Assembly: GCA_022575985.1 (NCBI GenBank)
Contig: JAKSXM010000231.1
Location: forward strand, 26,016,501 to 26,080,500
Source of the DNA: Anagrus nilaparvatae
Taxonomy: Eukaryota > Arthropoda > Insecta > Hymenoptera > Mymaridae
Direction: 5' to 3'
Length of the DNA: 64,000 nucleotides
Each line of letters starts with the position of its first letter. The stretch's first letter is position 1. A program made the position numbers and the translations under genes. The notes under the pieces are model-generated. The model saw only the letters and a list, made by a program, of their open reading frames with translations, had not been told where the DNA came from and searched no databases. This document shows positions 10,777 through 22,653 of this stretch, in pieces.

Positions 10777-12497
10777 CACGGTTGGCTAGAAACAATTTTA
10801 AATAAAATTTGAAGGTACCTCCGAGATTCCAATGAATTTTGATTGTAGGGTACCTTCAGGTCCTAAAAAAACAAAAAAGAAAAAAATCCGCTCAGCGCAT
10901 TTTTATTTTTGCCCAAAATAGGGCTATCTCGGTGAATATATTCAAAAAAACGTTTGAAAAAGAAATAATGAATTATTAATTTTACAATTTTAATTGTAAT
11001 ATACTAGAATATGAAAGAAAAGTTAAATTTATACATTTTTATGTATTTTTAACTCACCTGCGCAGACCCAGATGTAATGGAAGGCTGCAAAGCTGACCTA
11101 GCTGAAAAAACTACATAAAAAACTACATATCCAGGACAAGATGTGATTTTGTCGAGGAAAGTATATTGACGATTCCAACTATCATATTTCTAGACCTTAT
11201 AGGGTCTCGTCACTGTTTTTGGACACTTTTACTTTAGTTGAAACTGTGATTTTTTCAATTTTTTCGAATTTGATGAAAAAACTAAGATTCAGATAAAATA
11301 AGTTATAAAAAATATTAGGGAGATAGTACCCTCAAATAAGGAGTTTTCATTGGGGGTATGAGCAAAAAAAAGGGGTTTGCTATTTTTCGGGGATGGCAAC
11401 TTAAGGGATGCTAGTACTGTAATTGGGGTAAAACTTCGAATTTACGCACGCGTAACGTTGACCAAACCAATTCACAGTAGACTTGCATAATAATTTCACC
11501 AAGTCGAATTTATATTTATGCTGTACGCGTGCGAAATAAATCGATGCAAGAAATCTATATTTTTGATATTTTGGATATTTTATCCATCAAGTAAAAATCC
11601 CCTTAAAATAGCAAACCCCCTATCTCCTAAATAAAGCTTATAACCAGGGGGGTATTATCCCCTTAAATGGGCTTACAACTATTAACATGGAACATGTTCA
11701 TAGGGAGAGGTACTTGGGAAAAACTACCACTACAGTGAGGGGTGGGGGTGAAAAACAGATGGGTTCGGGGGGGGGGGTATAATGTACTTAGAATAATTTC
11801 GTTTTAGGAACTTAGAATAATTTCGATTTAAGGACGTAGAATAATCCGGCTTTAGGGACTTGGAATAATATTGTTTGACTTTATTTAATCATTTAAAAAT
11901 TTCTATTACACATAAATATGTTCTATGCTCATTAATTGTGTTTACACATGCCCGCTACAAATTTTTTTATCTTATTCTAAGTTTTTTCATCAAATTCGAA
12001 AAAATTGAAAATATCACAGTTTTGACTTCAGTAAAAGTGTCCAAAAACAGATCTGAAACCCTACATGGTCTAGAAAAATGATAGACGCAACAGTCAAGTA
12101 CACTTTTCCTAATAAAAAACACATCTTAACCCGGGTATGTAGTTTTTTATGTAGTTTTTTCAGCTAGGTCAGCTTTGCAGCCTCAATGACCATCCATTAC
12201 ATCTGGGTCTGCGCAGATGAGTTAAAAATACATAAAAATGTATAAATTTAACTTTTCTTTCATATTCTAGTATATTACAATTAAAATTGTAAGATTTATA
12301 ATTCATTATTTCTTTTTCAAACGTTTTTTTGAATATATTCACCGAGATAGCCCTATTTTGGGCAAAAATAAAAAAGCGCCGAGCGGATTTTTTCCTTTTT
12401 TGTTTTTTTAGGACCTGTAGGTACCCTACAATCAAAATTCATCGGAATCTCGGAGGTACCTTCAAATTTTATTTAAAATTGTTTCTAGCGAACCGTG
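10777..12497. mobile_element. Foldback DNA transposon with ~530-bp inverted arms and TTAC duplication
   Basis: The ends cacggttggctagaaacaat (10777) and attgtttctagcgaaccgtg (to 12497) begin inverted arms that can be followed to about 11305 and 11968. Matching landmarks are ggtacctccgag, atttttgcccaaaatagggc, cctgcgcagacccagatgtaatgg and the ttttttcgaatttgatgaaaaa block. TTAC lies on both sides (10773-10776 and 12498-12501), and the sister MITE at 35218 shows the empty site aaatttacgatttt. A 4-base duplication with a CAC terminus fits Chapaev-like (CMC) or Sola-like elements, but no transposase is present, so the class is open. The centre (11306-11967) contains a copy of the G-rich minisatellite family. 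Confidence 0.85.
11683..11970 (+). mobile_element. TTAACATGG minisatellite element, copy 1 (nested)
   Basis: Begins ttaacatggaacatgttcatag, contains a run of G (about 11768-11779) and a minisatellite of roughly 25-30 bases (gg-acttagaataatttcgattta), and ends in a diverged form of the family's aaccggttataa terminus. It sits in the unique centre of the foldback element. Confidence 0.65.
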
Positions 12498-12703
12498 TTA
12501 CGATTTTATCGAATATTTATAAATTTTTTTGAAAATTTACTAATTTTTCGAAAATTTTCTCTAATTTTTTTGTTAATATAAGAAAATTACTTTTTACAGT
12601 GTAAATATTCTATTTTAAAAATCATAGGAAAAAAACAGTTTTAGAAGTTTTAACTTGACGAATTTTGTTTCATAGCAAACTGACATTTTTTTCCTAAATT
12701 TAA

Positions 12704-13310
12704 AAACTTATAACCGGTTTGTGTAAACACAACCTAAATGCATGGAACATGTTTACTTCCAGATGAGGATTAGGTATAATACAAATGTTACTCAACTTTA
12801 TAATACAATATTCTATTTTTATAATTTGTAATTATCACCTTACTAGTTGTTAAGATTCTAAACCTAAACTATTTTGATTCCCTAAACCTGAATTATTTTA
12901 AGTCCCTTAATCGATATTATTCCAAGTCCCTAAACTTGAATTATTCCAAATCCCTGAAACTGAATTATTCCAAGTCCCTAAATCGATATTATTCTAAGTC
13001 CCTAAGCCCAGATTTTTCAAAGACTTTTAAAAGTCTATTATTTAATTATATATATACTTACCTAATTATTCTAAGTCTTATTTGACCACCCCCTTAAATA
13101 GGACAAATTTGAACCCCCCCCCTTAAAAAGGACAAATTTGACCCCCTTTTAAAAAGGACAAATTTACACCCCCCCCCCTTAAATAGGAAAAATTTGACCC
13201 CCCCCCCCTTAATTTTCAAGTTTTGAAGACTTAATTCATTAAGCTTAACCAAAATTAAGCTTAATCCTTTTACGTGGGGACCCCCTCCCTATAAACATGT
13301 TCCATGTTAA
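12704..13310 (-). mobile_element. TTAACATGG minisatellite element, copy 2 (reverse)
   Basis: In reverse orientation: starts with the aacttataaccggtttgtgtaa terminus and ends ctataaacatgttccatgttaa. Between them are at least eight units like ccctaaaccyraattattccaagt, followed by tracts of C (about 13108-13207). The stretch taatttgtaattatcacctt in its left half is the empty site for MITE copy B. Confidence 0.7.
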
Positions 13311-13567
13311 AATCTTTAAGTTCGAAAATAAGAAAATCGTTGTAATATCTATTAGTAAAAAAAATGGGAAAAAAACTAAAAAACTATTTTTATATTTTGT
13401 AGCTATCACCTTTGTAGATGTTAAGATTCTACATCCAAAATTCTGAATTCCTAAACGCGTATTATTCTAGGTCCCTAAATCGAAAATATTTGAAGTCTCA
13501 CTAGACCCCCCCCCCCCATTTTCAGATTTCCAGGGTACCTCCTCCCTATAAACATGTTCCATGTTAA
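13311..13567 (-). mobile_element. TTAACATGG minisatellite element, partial tandem copy
   Basis: Repeats the right half of the preceding copy: tagctatcacctttgtagatgttaag, two minisatellite units, a C-tract (about 13506-13517) and the terminal ctataaacatgttccatgttaa. Probably a tandem partial duplication of copy 2. Confidence 0.6.
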
Positions 13568-13807
13568 TAAGATTTAACTTGCAATGCAGTTGTATGCACG
13601 AGTGAGCATAGCAAGCGAGCGCTGACAGCATTGAAAGTAAAATTTCCTAAATTTTTTCTCATAATTTTTTATTAAAAGCGAAAAAAGATCGTCTGAAAGT
13701 AAGAAACTAGATATTTTTTGCAGCGCATAATGAAAAATAATGTTCAGGCTACTATATTTATATGCAGTAGTAAGTATGCGAAACATTAGACCGAAACTAA
13801 AGCTTTT

Positions 13808-14433
13808 TTACCTTAAAGGAGGAAGACTATGAAATGCTGTTTTTTTCAGATAGGGTTTTGTTTTATGAAAGAGTCAAAATTAATGACAAAATTTTAGAAG
13901 AACATAATTTATTTATTAAAATAAAAAATAAAAAATTTCCATTTTAAAAAAAAAAGAGTGGGTCTTATTTTTTTGTTTTCGAGATTTTTTTTCTCCCTGA
14001 ATTTTTTTCGGGTATTTTGGGCATAAAATCTTTTAAACACTAGCTAACTGATAGAAAATGATGTTCAGATATAAAAAAAATAATCCCCAAAATTTTACAA
14101 CTCCTAGAACACTTTATATTAGCAAAAAAAAATTTATAAAAATCGCAATTTTCCCATTTCAAATACATTAAAAATAAAAAACAATGTATATATAATTTTC
14201 CTAAAAAATGTTCAGGTAAATCAGTTATCCGTTTTTGAGTTATCTGCCAATCCCCGACTTTAAAAAGCTGTAACTCCACCAAATTGGAAAAATTTCCTCT
14301 AAAAATTTAGAACTTTCAATTTTAATAAATAAAAAATGTTTTTAAAATTTTAGTAATTTATTTCAACTCTTTCATAAAAAAAAACCTTATCTAAAAAAAC
14401 ATAGCATTTTCATAGCCTTCCCCCCTTAAGTAA
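13808..14433. mobile_element. Foldback MITE (~626 bp)
   Basis: Left ttaccttaaaggaggaagactatgaaatgct pairs with right agcattttcatagccttccccccttaagtaa. The complementarity continues through the tagggtttt...atgaaagagt block and then weakens. It contains no coding capacity. Confidence 0.7.
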
Positions 14434-16850
14434 TGTAGAATAAAATACAAAAATATATGTGTATAAAGATTTAAAAAAGATTTAAGTACACACAGAGTTC
14501 TTTGAAAATTCAAAAAAAAAAAAAGGGTAAAAAATGTACAGTATATGATCTTTTTTAAGGTTTCCATAAATTGCATACCCAGTTAATAATTCTGTAAAAA
14601 AAACTAAATGCAGTATACTCATTTTATAAGAGAAGATGATTACAATGAAACAAAAAGTACTGAATACATAGGTAAAATGACATTCAAAATTAAATCAAAA
14701 TTAAATGGAAGATAAAAAGATGATTATACAATATAAGAGCAATTGAATACGTGAAACGTTTTTTTTTTGGTAAATAAAAAGTAGTTAATTAAAAAGTTAA
14801 TATTAAATTTTGATAAATCTCGGCCGGCCTAAATCTCTTATAAATTAAATATTAACTTATATGTATGTGAATATGAATTGGTTAAGATTTTTAATTTAAT
14901 TGAAAGTTAAGTTGTTAAGATTAGGCTATATTTAACTACTTAAAAGTATATTTTAAGAGTACTTAAAGCTATATTTTATGAACTTTATTTTGCTTTTAAT
15001 TTTATTAAATTTTTTTTATTGAAATATCTTTTTAACATTTCTGTATGTGAATAAAGAAACCACTAATTCGTTAAATTTTATTTATTAAAATCTTAATATC
15101 ATTTCTGCAATTTTTTAATTAAGATTAATTTAATGAGGAATAAATTTGCAAATTTAGTTAATAAGTTTAAGTCGTATTTACGTTCACACGCACTTTATTA
15201 AGTAATAGTATCGCTAATGACTGTATTAGTATAACCACATAAAATTAAATGATATCTTAATGTTGTTGATAGTCGTTAGCTATTTATTATATTAAAATGA
15301 TCCTGATAAAAACGTTCAAAAATATGCATTTCAAGATTTAAAAAATTTTTTTTACCAATTTTTTAAAAATGTGAATAATACTCTTAAATTTTGGTATATT
15401 AATTGTAACTGTAATTGTTGTAACTGTTAAACTATTTTTTTAGTGTTTTTGATTGTGTACCCAATTTATTTTGAATTAACAAAATTAGAACATATAAGCA
15501 GTTTTTAATTTAATTAATCTTGTTGCGTAATTAACAATTATTAAGATTAATTAAGATTATTTGTAAAATTGTTGAAAAACTTTTGAAAGTGACATTGAAC
15601 TTTCGGCTATAAAAATCAATCATTAAAGTTTATAAGTCAAGGGCACTTTTAATTTCTTCCATAAAAATCTTTTAATTTTCAAAAGACCTTTATTACCTAA
15701 ATATGCAATTTTTATTATAACACATGAATAGTGTAACCCTGATAACTCAAATTTCATCAAAAATTATATTTCATTTCAATCTGCTTGATTATTTTTTAGA
15801 AAAAAATCAACAACAAAAAATTTTTAATTAAACAAGTTTTCTTTAAATAATTATAGACATTGGGCTTATTAAGAAATTTCGCAATAATGTTTGCTTATTA
15901 AACAAATACGTGTATTTCTCGTTACTGTTATACTCAATGACGTCATACGATAAATTGATGCTGTCGGATATAAACATTTTCACATGAAATAAAAAAAATA
16001 TTTTTTTAGTCTTAACCATTACTATTGTGTTAAATAATTTATTTTAAACAAATTTTTTTAATTATTAAAAGATTAAAACCTGACATAACTCAAATCTTAT
16101 TTATAATTATGCACATAAAATGTAAAAAATAATAAAATATATTTGTTTCCTTCATTTTATTGTAATTTTTAAAAAAAATCTTGTTTTTTTTTATGAATAA
16201 GTGAAAGCACAAAGAAGACTCAATGATACAGAGATGTATGCTTGTGTATATAAATTTAATAAAGTTTGATATTTTTAAGCGATAAGAAAAAATAAAATAT
16301 ATCTGAATTTATTAATAGTGTCAATGTTTATCGAATAAAAGACTCAGTGTTTTAAGAGAAATCAGACGAGTGTCATCGTTAATAGTTTCTGTCTTTTGTA
16401 TGCTGAAATATTTTTAAATTATTATTATTTGATTTTTTTTTTTGTGAAATTAATTTATTTTAAAATTATTATCAGGTAATCTTTATTTATTTTTATTCAG
16501 ATTTGCATAAACAAATAATTGGTTCTACGTAATAATTTTTTTAATTATAATTAACGTCATTGTTATTTCTTCTTTGTAATTATAGAAAATAAAAGAATTA
16601 TTCATTTAAATAAACAACGATAAAATTTTTTATTTTTGCATTTTTTTTTTAATTAAAATTTTAAATATTTTAATATTTATTCTGATTAAATTGTACTTAA
16701 AGTACAAAATTATAAAATAGATGGTATCTTAAAATTTCTATTAATTTTCAAAAAAAATTTCTTTAAAGTTTTTATTTACTAAAAAAATAAGTTAATATTC
16801 ATTTCATATTACATAGATTAGCCTTGGAATTATTTTAAGTAGTTACTAGT
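14434..16850. other. AT-rich intergenic DNA
   Basis: I see no gene, repeat family or RNA here. One GC island, ctcggccggcctaaa (about 14819), contains an FseI-like palindrome but has no coding context. Confidence 0.5.
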
Positions 16851-17689
16851 GGCCGTATTCGAGTTCCGCTAATCCCCTAAAATTATCTCCAAAATCTTTA
16901 CGAATTCCGCTAATACTTAACCCGATCATCGGATTATTTTCAAGGGATTATTTTTGATAAATATCTTAATCTTCAGGCATATCGAGTTCCGCAAAAAACG
17001 AAAAGATACCATTTTTTTAAGAAAAAGTATGCACATTTTTCGTAAAAAGAAAATAAAACAATATTCCCTATTAATATTAGGTTCAATGCCAAATATTAGT
17101 GGTTTAAAATTTTTTTACAAAATTATATCTCGTTATAAGACGGTGGTCGTATTCAAATTTGTGTAAATCAATAGCTGCTAGTTTATTTAAATACCTATGG
17201 CTGATCGAATAATTACAAAAATTTCTTCTTGACATTCCATAAGTATTTCTACTACGTCATAAATATTAGGACTACTAGATCCAAAATATGAATTATACTT
17301 TGAGTGACAAGATTCACACGCATTAGTCGTCCATTCCTTGTCAAATTCTTCCGAGGTCCACTTATTAGGGTTAAAAGATATACCCAAATCAATACAGTTT
17401 TCAGCTAAATAATCACAATATTCAATTATTTCTATTAGAGCAGAGGACATCATATCTTCGCTGAAAGCATATTGAACTTCAGTAGGACTCAACAAAGGTT
17501 AAATTTTTTTTTTTTAATTTGCGGAATTCGTAAAATCTTATTAAGTGATTAAAGTGATAATCTGTATTAAAATTTAAACAATAGGGATAATCTTTTTGCG
17601 GAATTCGTAAAAAAATCGAAAATTAAGTAGTTTAAGATTTGCGGAACTCATATATTTTTTAATCCGATTTGCGGAACTCAGATACAGCC
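16851..17689. mobile_element. Deletion-derivative DNA transposon with MULE-like transposase fragment
   Basis: The ends ggccgtattcgagttccgc (16851) and gcggaactcagatacagcc (to 17689) form imperfect inverted repeats, and tagt stands on both sides (16847-16850, 17690-17693). Variants of the same gagttccgc/gcggaattcg word recur near each end. The interior carries a short transposase-like frame on the minus strand. The possible 4-base duplication would be unusual for MULEs (normally 8-10), so either the borders or the class need checking. Confidence 0.65.
17187..17495 (-). pseudogene. C-terminal fragment of a MULE-like transposase
   Basis: A 102-codon frame lies entirely inside the 839-bp element. 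Its central part, TTNACESCHSKYNSYFGSSS, followed by the hydrophobic-acidic YDVVEILMECQEEIF, resembles the segment after the catalytic glutamate in MULE-type transposases, where a TNN.VE..H..LN..F pattern is typical. The upstream DDE core and zinc finger are absent, so this is a remnant and not a functional enzyme. It encodes many acidic residues, unlike random AT-rich frames nearby, which supports a coding origin. The identification rests on motif similarity only. Confidence 0.5.
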
Positions 17690-17693
17690 TAGT

Positions 17694-19894
17694 ATTCTCA
17701 ATTTTTGAGTGTAAATTAAATATAATTTTTTATGATTCCCAAAATCATAGCTCATTAGAATATCTTAAGCACTGTCACTGAGCTTATGAAAACTTTATTA
17801 TTCCTTGAAGTACACTAATAGGGACATATTAAAGCAAATAGGATTAAAAAATATATGAATTTGGCAAATTTTATTCGTCTTTATATTCAAAATTTTTTCA
17901 AATTCGGCAAAAAGATTATCCCTATTGTTTATAATATAATTTAATTAACTAGATAATTTTTTTAAAGCCTTTCTAAATACTTTTGTACTTACTCAAGTAC
18001 TCCTGAACTCGAAAAATGTACATTAAAGAAATATTAAAAATTGTTAAGAGTAGTTAATTACAAATGCAAAAGAGGATATTTACTTAAGAAGGGTACAAAA
18101 CGTTGCTGACCTGTAGATTGTAAATGTAAGGCCTCAATTTTAACCTCAAATAACACAAAGTTTGTAAAAATTTGCATCGAGAGTTCATTACAAACAATTT
18201 AAAAACTAAAGCTGGCAATTAAATATGAAAACTGGACGATTAGGATTCGACCACATTTGCAAAAAATTTATTAATAACATTCCCAAGAAAAATTCAAAAA
18301 GTGTGGGAAAATTGTTTTATTGTTTTAATAATCTAAAATTTAAGTAATTTTTTCCGAACTACATTAATATTATTTTATATATTTTATTTTAAGTAATATG
18401 ATAATCCGTGAGATAATTGTATATGTTATTTTCCAAACTTGGAAAGATTGGGTAGATAAGAATTTGCCGAATTCGTAAAGATTTTATTGATCCTGGATTT
18501 GACGAACTCGGAAAAACCCTGTTGGCATGACATACGGGGTCTCCCTCTAACCTCAATTTTTCTTAGTTTCTGTAAGTATAATAATACTCATACTTTGGGA
18601 ACTCTGAATCATCCAATTAGATTACAATTTTCAAATAATTAATGTATTTCTCGATAAAACAGTTTTGGAAATTCAAAAATTTTAAAAATAAATTCAATAC
18701 TCATACTGAGCAAGACTAGCAATGATGTTCATATATTCTATCAGGGAACCGAAAATTTATCACTCTGACGCCTATGCAATCAGAAGCAGTAATTAATAAA
18801 CTTTTGAAATTAATTAAAAAGTAGTAAAAATAAATTATATAAAATCAATAGAATTTCTGAAATCTAAGATCCTCTGAAAATATATACATTGAAGAAAATT
18901 TGCTAGTCATTAGCGAAATAGAAGGTTTGCGTAGGTCAAAATTGTAATAATTTTTTTGCATAACATGAAATTAAATGAAATGGCACATTTTTACATGAAA
19001 GATAGTAACTGTGGTCCCGCACTAGTTACAACTGCGGTTGCTTTGCTGCTTGATAACTACCAAATTAGCGAAATTAAAAAAAAAAAAACAAAAAAATACC
19101 TATGTATTTTTTTTATCTACAATATTAAAAATCCCCGCTGGTAATTATAAAAAATTTTCGTAAATAACGAAAAATTCGTAAATTTATTAAAAAAATCTTA
19201 ATTCTACGACCGATCGTAAATTTACGATTATTTTGTAATTTTACAATAATTTTAGTAAATTTACGATTTTTTTATTCAATTTACAATTTTTTTTGTAAAA
19301 CTAAAAAAATATACTAAATAAATTAAAATACCCGTATGTCATGCCAAAATATACTAAAAAATTTACTAAAAAATATACTAAAAAAGTTCGTAAATTTACG
19401 ATAATTTCGTTTTAGTTTTTACCATAGTGTATTTTTAACAGTGCACTTTCAGATTTTCAAAAAATATAAAAATTCCAATGCAAGCACCCTATTTCTGTTA
19501 TAGCAAATGGTATTTTTTTTATCACTGAAATGATAGCAAATGATTTAAAACCTTATATGAAAAAGTTTAATGAAATAAAAAGTTTTTAATTTTATTTTTT
19601 TGAAATGGATAAGAAAAAAAAATATCTGCAGCATGACATAGAAATAGCTTATCAAGCTTTAAATTTTAAACTTGATAAATATAAATATAAATAAATATTA
19701 TTACACATAAATTTTATTCTGGTTAATGATAAAATTAATATTTTAATTTTAAAGTAAATTTTTATTTAAGAAGTAATAAATTTAAAATTTTTTATCTTAT
19801 TTACTTTTGTATAAAAATAAATCAAAAATAAAGAATGTTAACAAAAATTTTAATGTTTATAATTTCGCAGGGACATCAAAAAATTTCATAAAAA
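17694..19894. other. AT-rich intergenic DNA with a degenerate palindromic repeat
   Basis: No supported gene. Around 17905-17950, ggcaaaaagattatccctattgtttata is the inverse of acaatagggataatctttttgcgg at about 17578-17601, linking this stretch to the neighbouring MULE-like element. At 19145-19430, tracts of gtaaatttacga/tcgtaaattta resemble the palindromic MITE family's body and may be a diverged relative. Confidence 0.5.
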
Positions 19895-22267
19895 ATGTTA
19901 ATACAACATTACCTTTTAATTTTATCATCATATACTGCCTTAAGTATAGCAGGAAAAATGGATGTTATATATCAATGGAAATATATCGATTATGTGTGGA
20001 AATCTCCTCAAGATAAACAACAAGCTGTTACTAATGGTGATTACCAATTTGGAAGAAATTTACCAATGGATGTTGCTAAATCAAGAGGTGTGTAATCAAA
20101 ATAAATTCACTGATAGGATGTTCTAATTAAATTCTGCTTGGGATTTAATCAATTAAAATAACATTTCTTCTTACATTCACGAAAAACGATCATAAAAAAT
20201 TAAAACTATAGTAATTTTCCTTATTCACGTAATTTTATATTTTAAATAATTATTTTTTTTGTTATTAAACCCAACAACCGATATGTATTATTATTAAAAG
20301 TAAAATATTCAATTTGGTTAAATTTAAATGAAATAAGATTTAAACTGTTGGTTGGGTCATCAAATCGGGTTCAGAGCATTTTTTCCCCAAAGTACTTTTA
20401 AAACTAAGCCTTTATGCCAAGTATTGGCTTCTAAGCTTAAATTCTTGACTTTTGGAGGCCATTTTTGCTTTTTGACTCATTTGAAAAACAGGAATTTTTT
20501 TTTTCTGTAAAAAACTTATATTAGCTTAAAAAAAATTTTTCCTTATGGTCCACACAAGAAATTTCTCATAGATTCCGATTCTAGGGCCAAAAATTTTTTT
20601 GAACTGCGCTTGAACGAGAAATCCCTAAAATACGATTTTTTACTAAAAAAAAAAATAAACAATAGTTTTTTTCGACTTAAAAGCTCTCCCGATGAAAAAA
20701 TAATATTATTTAAATTATTTTTTTTCACAATTTTGAATGTGCCGCTGACTCACGTGGCCGAATGAAAATCTGACAAGAAATTTGGATTCCTTGACAAAAG
20801 GACTTATTTCTAGTAGTACTTTCAGAAAAAAATACTTTGAAACTGATTTGAAGACCCGACCATCATATCAGTTTGAAACTCATTTCATTTAAATTTACCC
20901 GTATTTATAAAGTTTTCAATATTTGACTTAATTTTAAAAATAATTTTATTTTATTTTTTATGCAGATGGTAGAGTTTTTATGTCGTTAATTGGTAATCCA
21001 GGAGTACCTGCAAGATTGGCAACAGTAACAAATCAGAGTGGTCCTTCAGGCCCATTATTAGCCCCATATCCAGATTGGTCATGGTTCCAAAAAGGAAATT
21101 GTGATAGCATAACCAGTGTTTACAGAATTACGGTAAAATATTTATATTAATTTTATTATTTTTTGTACAAAAGATTTAATTAATGTTTTTAATACATGAT
21201 AAATATTTTTTTGCAGATCGATAAATGTAACAGGTTATGGGTCTTAGATACTGGAGTTCTTGAAGGTGGTACTACACCAGCATGCCCAGCACAATTATTA
21301 TCTTTTGATTTGTTTACCGATAAATTAATTGATAGAGTTAAGATTCCAGTTGACATATCAGCGAATAAAGAAGGGACAGGAATTTTAACGAATCCTGTGG
21401 TTGAAACTGAAGGACCTCGATGTGAAAATACAACTGTAAGATAACGTTTTAAAATAATAAAATCATTGTTAAAATAATTTTTTTCAAGGTTTACATGGCT
21501 GATACATTTGGACCAGGTTTGGTAGTTTGGCATAAAAATCATTTGACACGTTTAGAAACAGGATTATTTAGTGCTGATCCAAATGCTCAGAATGTAACAG
21601 TTGGTGATGTTTCTTTGATGCTAAATGGTGGTTTATTAGGCATGGCCTTATCACCAAAATTATTCCCTGGAGAACCATATTTCTTGTATCTTAGACCCCT
21701 AGCATCTTACGATTTATTTTACATCAGTACGAATGTAATAAAAAGAACAGAAACTGGTGAAACTTTAAGATTTTTAGGAAAAAAACATATTTTAAGTAGT
21801 CAAACAATTGGACATACATTTTCACAAGAAGGTACATTATTCTTCGGCTTAACAAAAGAAACGGCTATTGGATGCTGGAATCGTTACAGAGATCTTGACA
21901 AACAAAATATTGTAAGTATTTGTAAGAGAATTTTAATTAAAAAAGTTTGGACATATGATATATAACGAATTTGTTTTATTATTTTTAGGAAATAGTTGCA
22001 CAAGATCGAGAAACTTTGTTATACGCTAATGAATTAAAAGTAACAATACCAACACAACCAACGGAACAAGAAGAATTATGGGTTATAACAAATAGATTTG
22101 TACAATTTTCTCTAGGTGTACTTAACGCGGATGATTATAATTTCCGTGTATTAGCAGCGCCAGTTAAAAGACTAATCGAAGGTACGAAATGTCAAATACC
22201 AGCAGAAACTTTGCAAAGTTTAAAAGAAATACACAAATATGATGGACAAAATATTATACCAAGTTAA
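19895..22267 (+). CDS. Yellow / major royal jelly protein family gene 1 (five exons, 426 aa)
   Basis: Exons 19895-20087, 20966-21132, 21217-21435, 21489-21911 and 21989-22267 join in frame with GT/AG sites. The start was chosen because a hydrophobic signal-peptide-like leader (MLIQHYLLILSSYTALSIAG) follows; Met22 is an alternative. The predicted secreted protein contains the MRJP/yellow domain across its length: IYQWKYIDY (residues ~25-33), PYPDWSW in exon 2, DKCNRLWVLDTG at the start of exon 3, then RPLASYDLF and GCWNRYRDL in exon 4. Family members act outside the cell in cuticle pigmentation, eggshell or other roles, and many have no known activity, so no specific function is assigned. I cannot place it in a yellow subfamily. 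Intron 1 holds a foldback element. A second family member follows 6.1 kb downstream on the same strand. Confidence 0.93.
20316..20900. mobile_element. Foldback element in intron 1 of yellow-family gene 1
   Basis: Left ggttaaatttaaatgaaataag...ggttgggtcatcaaatc pairs with right gacccgacc...catttaaatttaccc. The same words (gtagatttaaatg, gtcgggtcgtcaaaac, gctaatttaag-like blocks) form the ends of 41045-41954, so both belong to one family. No coding capacity; the frame at 20543-20728 is a by-product. Confidence 0.65.
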
Positions 22268-22291
22268 ATTAATGAATACAAGAAAAAAAAC

Positions 22292-22297
22292 AATAAA
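22292..22297 (+). promoter_or_regulatory. AATAAA polyadenylation signal of yellow-family gene 1
   Basis: First AATAAA hexamer after the stop codon, 25 bases downstream. AATAAA occurs often in such AT-rich DNA, so assignment rests on position only. Confidence 0.45.
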
Positions 22298-22653
22298 AAA
22301 TAATGCTTTGTAATTATTTTATAAATAAATTTATTTTTTATAATGAACAATAAATTTATTATGTGACATTAATTTATATTATTATTACTTTTATTTAACA
22401 TTAAATAAAAAATAATAATAATAATTGCGTGAAAAATAACTACTACATGTAATTTTTTTATAATAAAACTATTAACATAAGCATGATTGTTTTTTTATAA
22501 CCTAACAGTTTTGTATTTTTATGATTTTCGTTCTACAAATCAAGATCAAGCAAGTAAAAAAGTAAACTTGAGATTCATTATTTTTTTAAATTTAAATCAG
22601 TATACATTTGCGCAATTTGAAAAAAAATTAATTTCAGACAATATTTTTGATTT

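Larger units (their letters stand above)
10451..12601. mobile_element. Palindromic MITE copy A (TA-flanked), interrupted by a 1.7-kb foldback element
   Basis: Starts cactgtaaaaagtaactt and ends ttactttttacagtg, flanked by TA on both sides. Removing the insertion at 10777-12497 and one 4-base duplication leaves 426 bases, the length of intact family members (416, 419, 426). The body is nearly self-complementary, with repeated gtaaattta and gaattctcga phrases. The family's exact TA duplication is shown by copy B. Confidence 0.85.
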
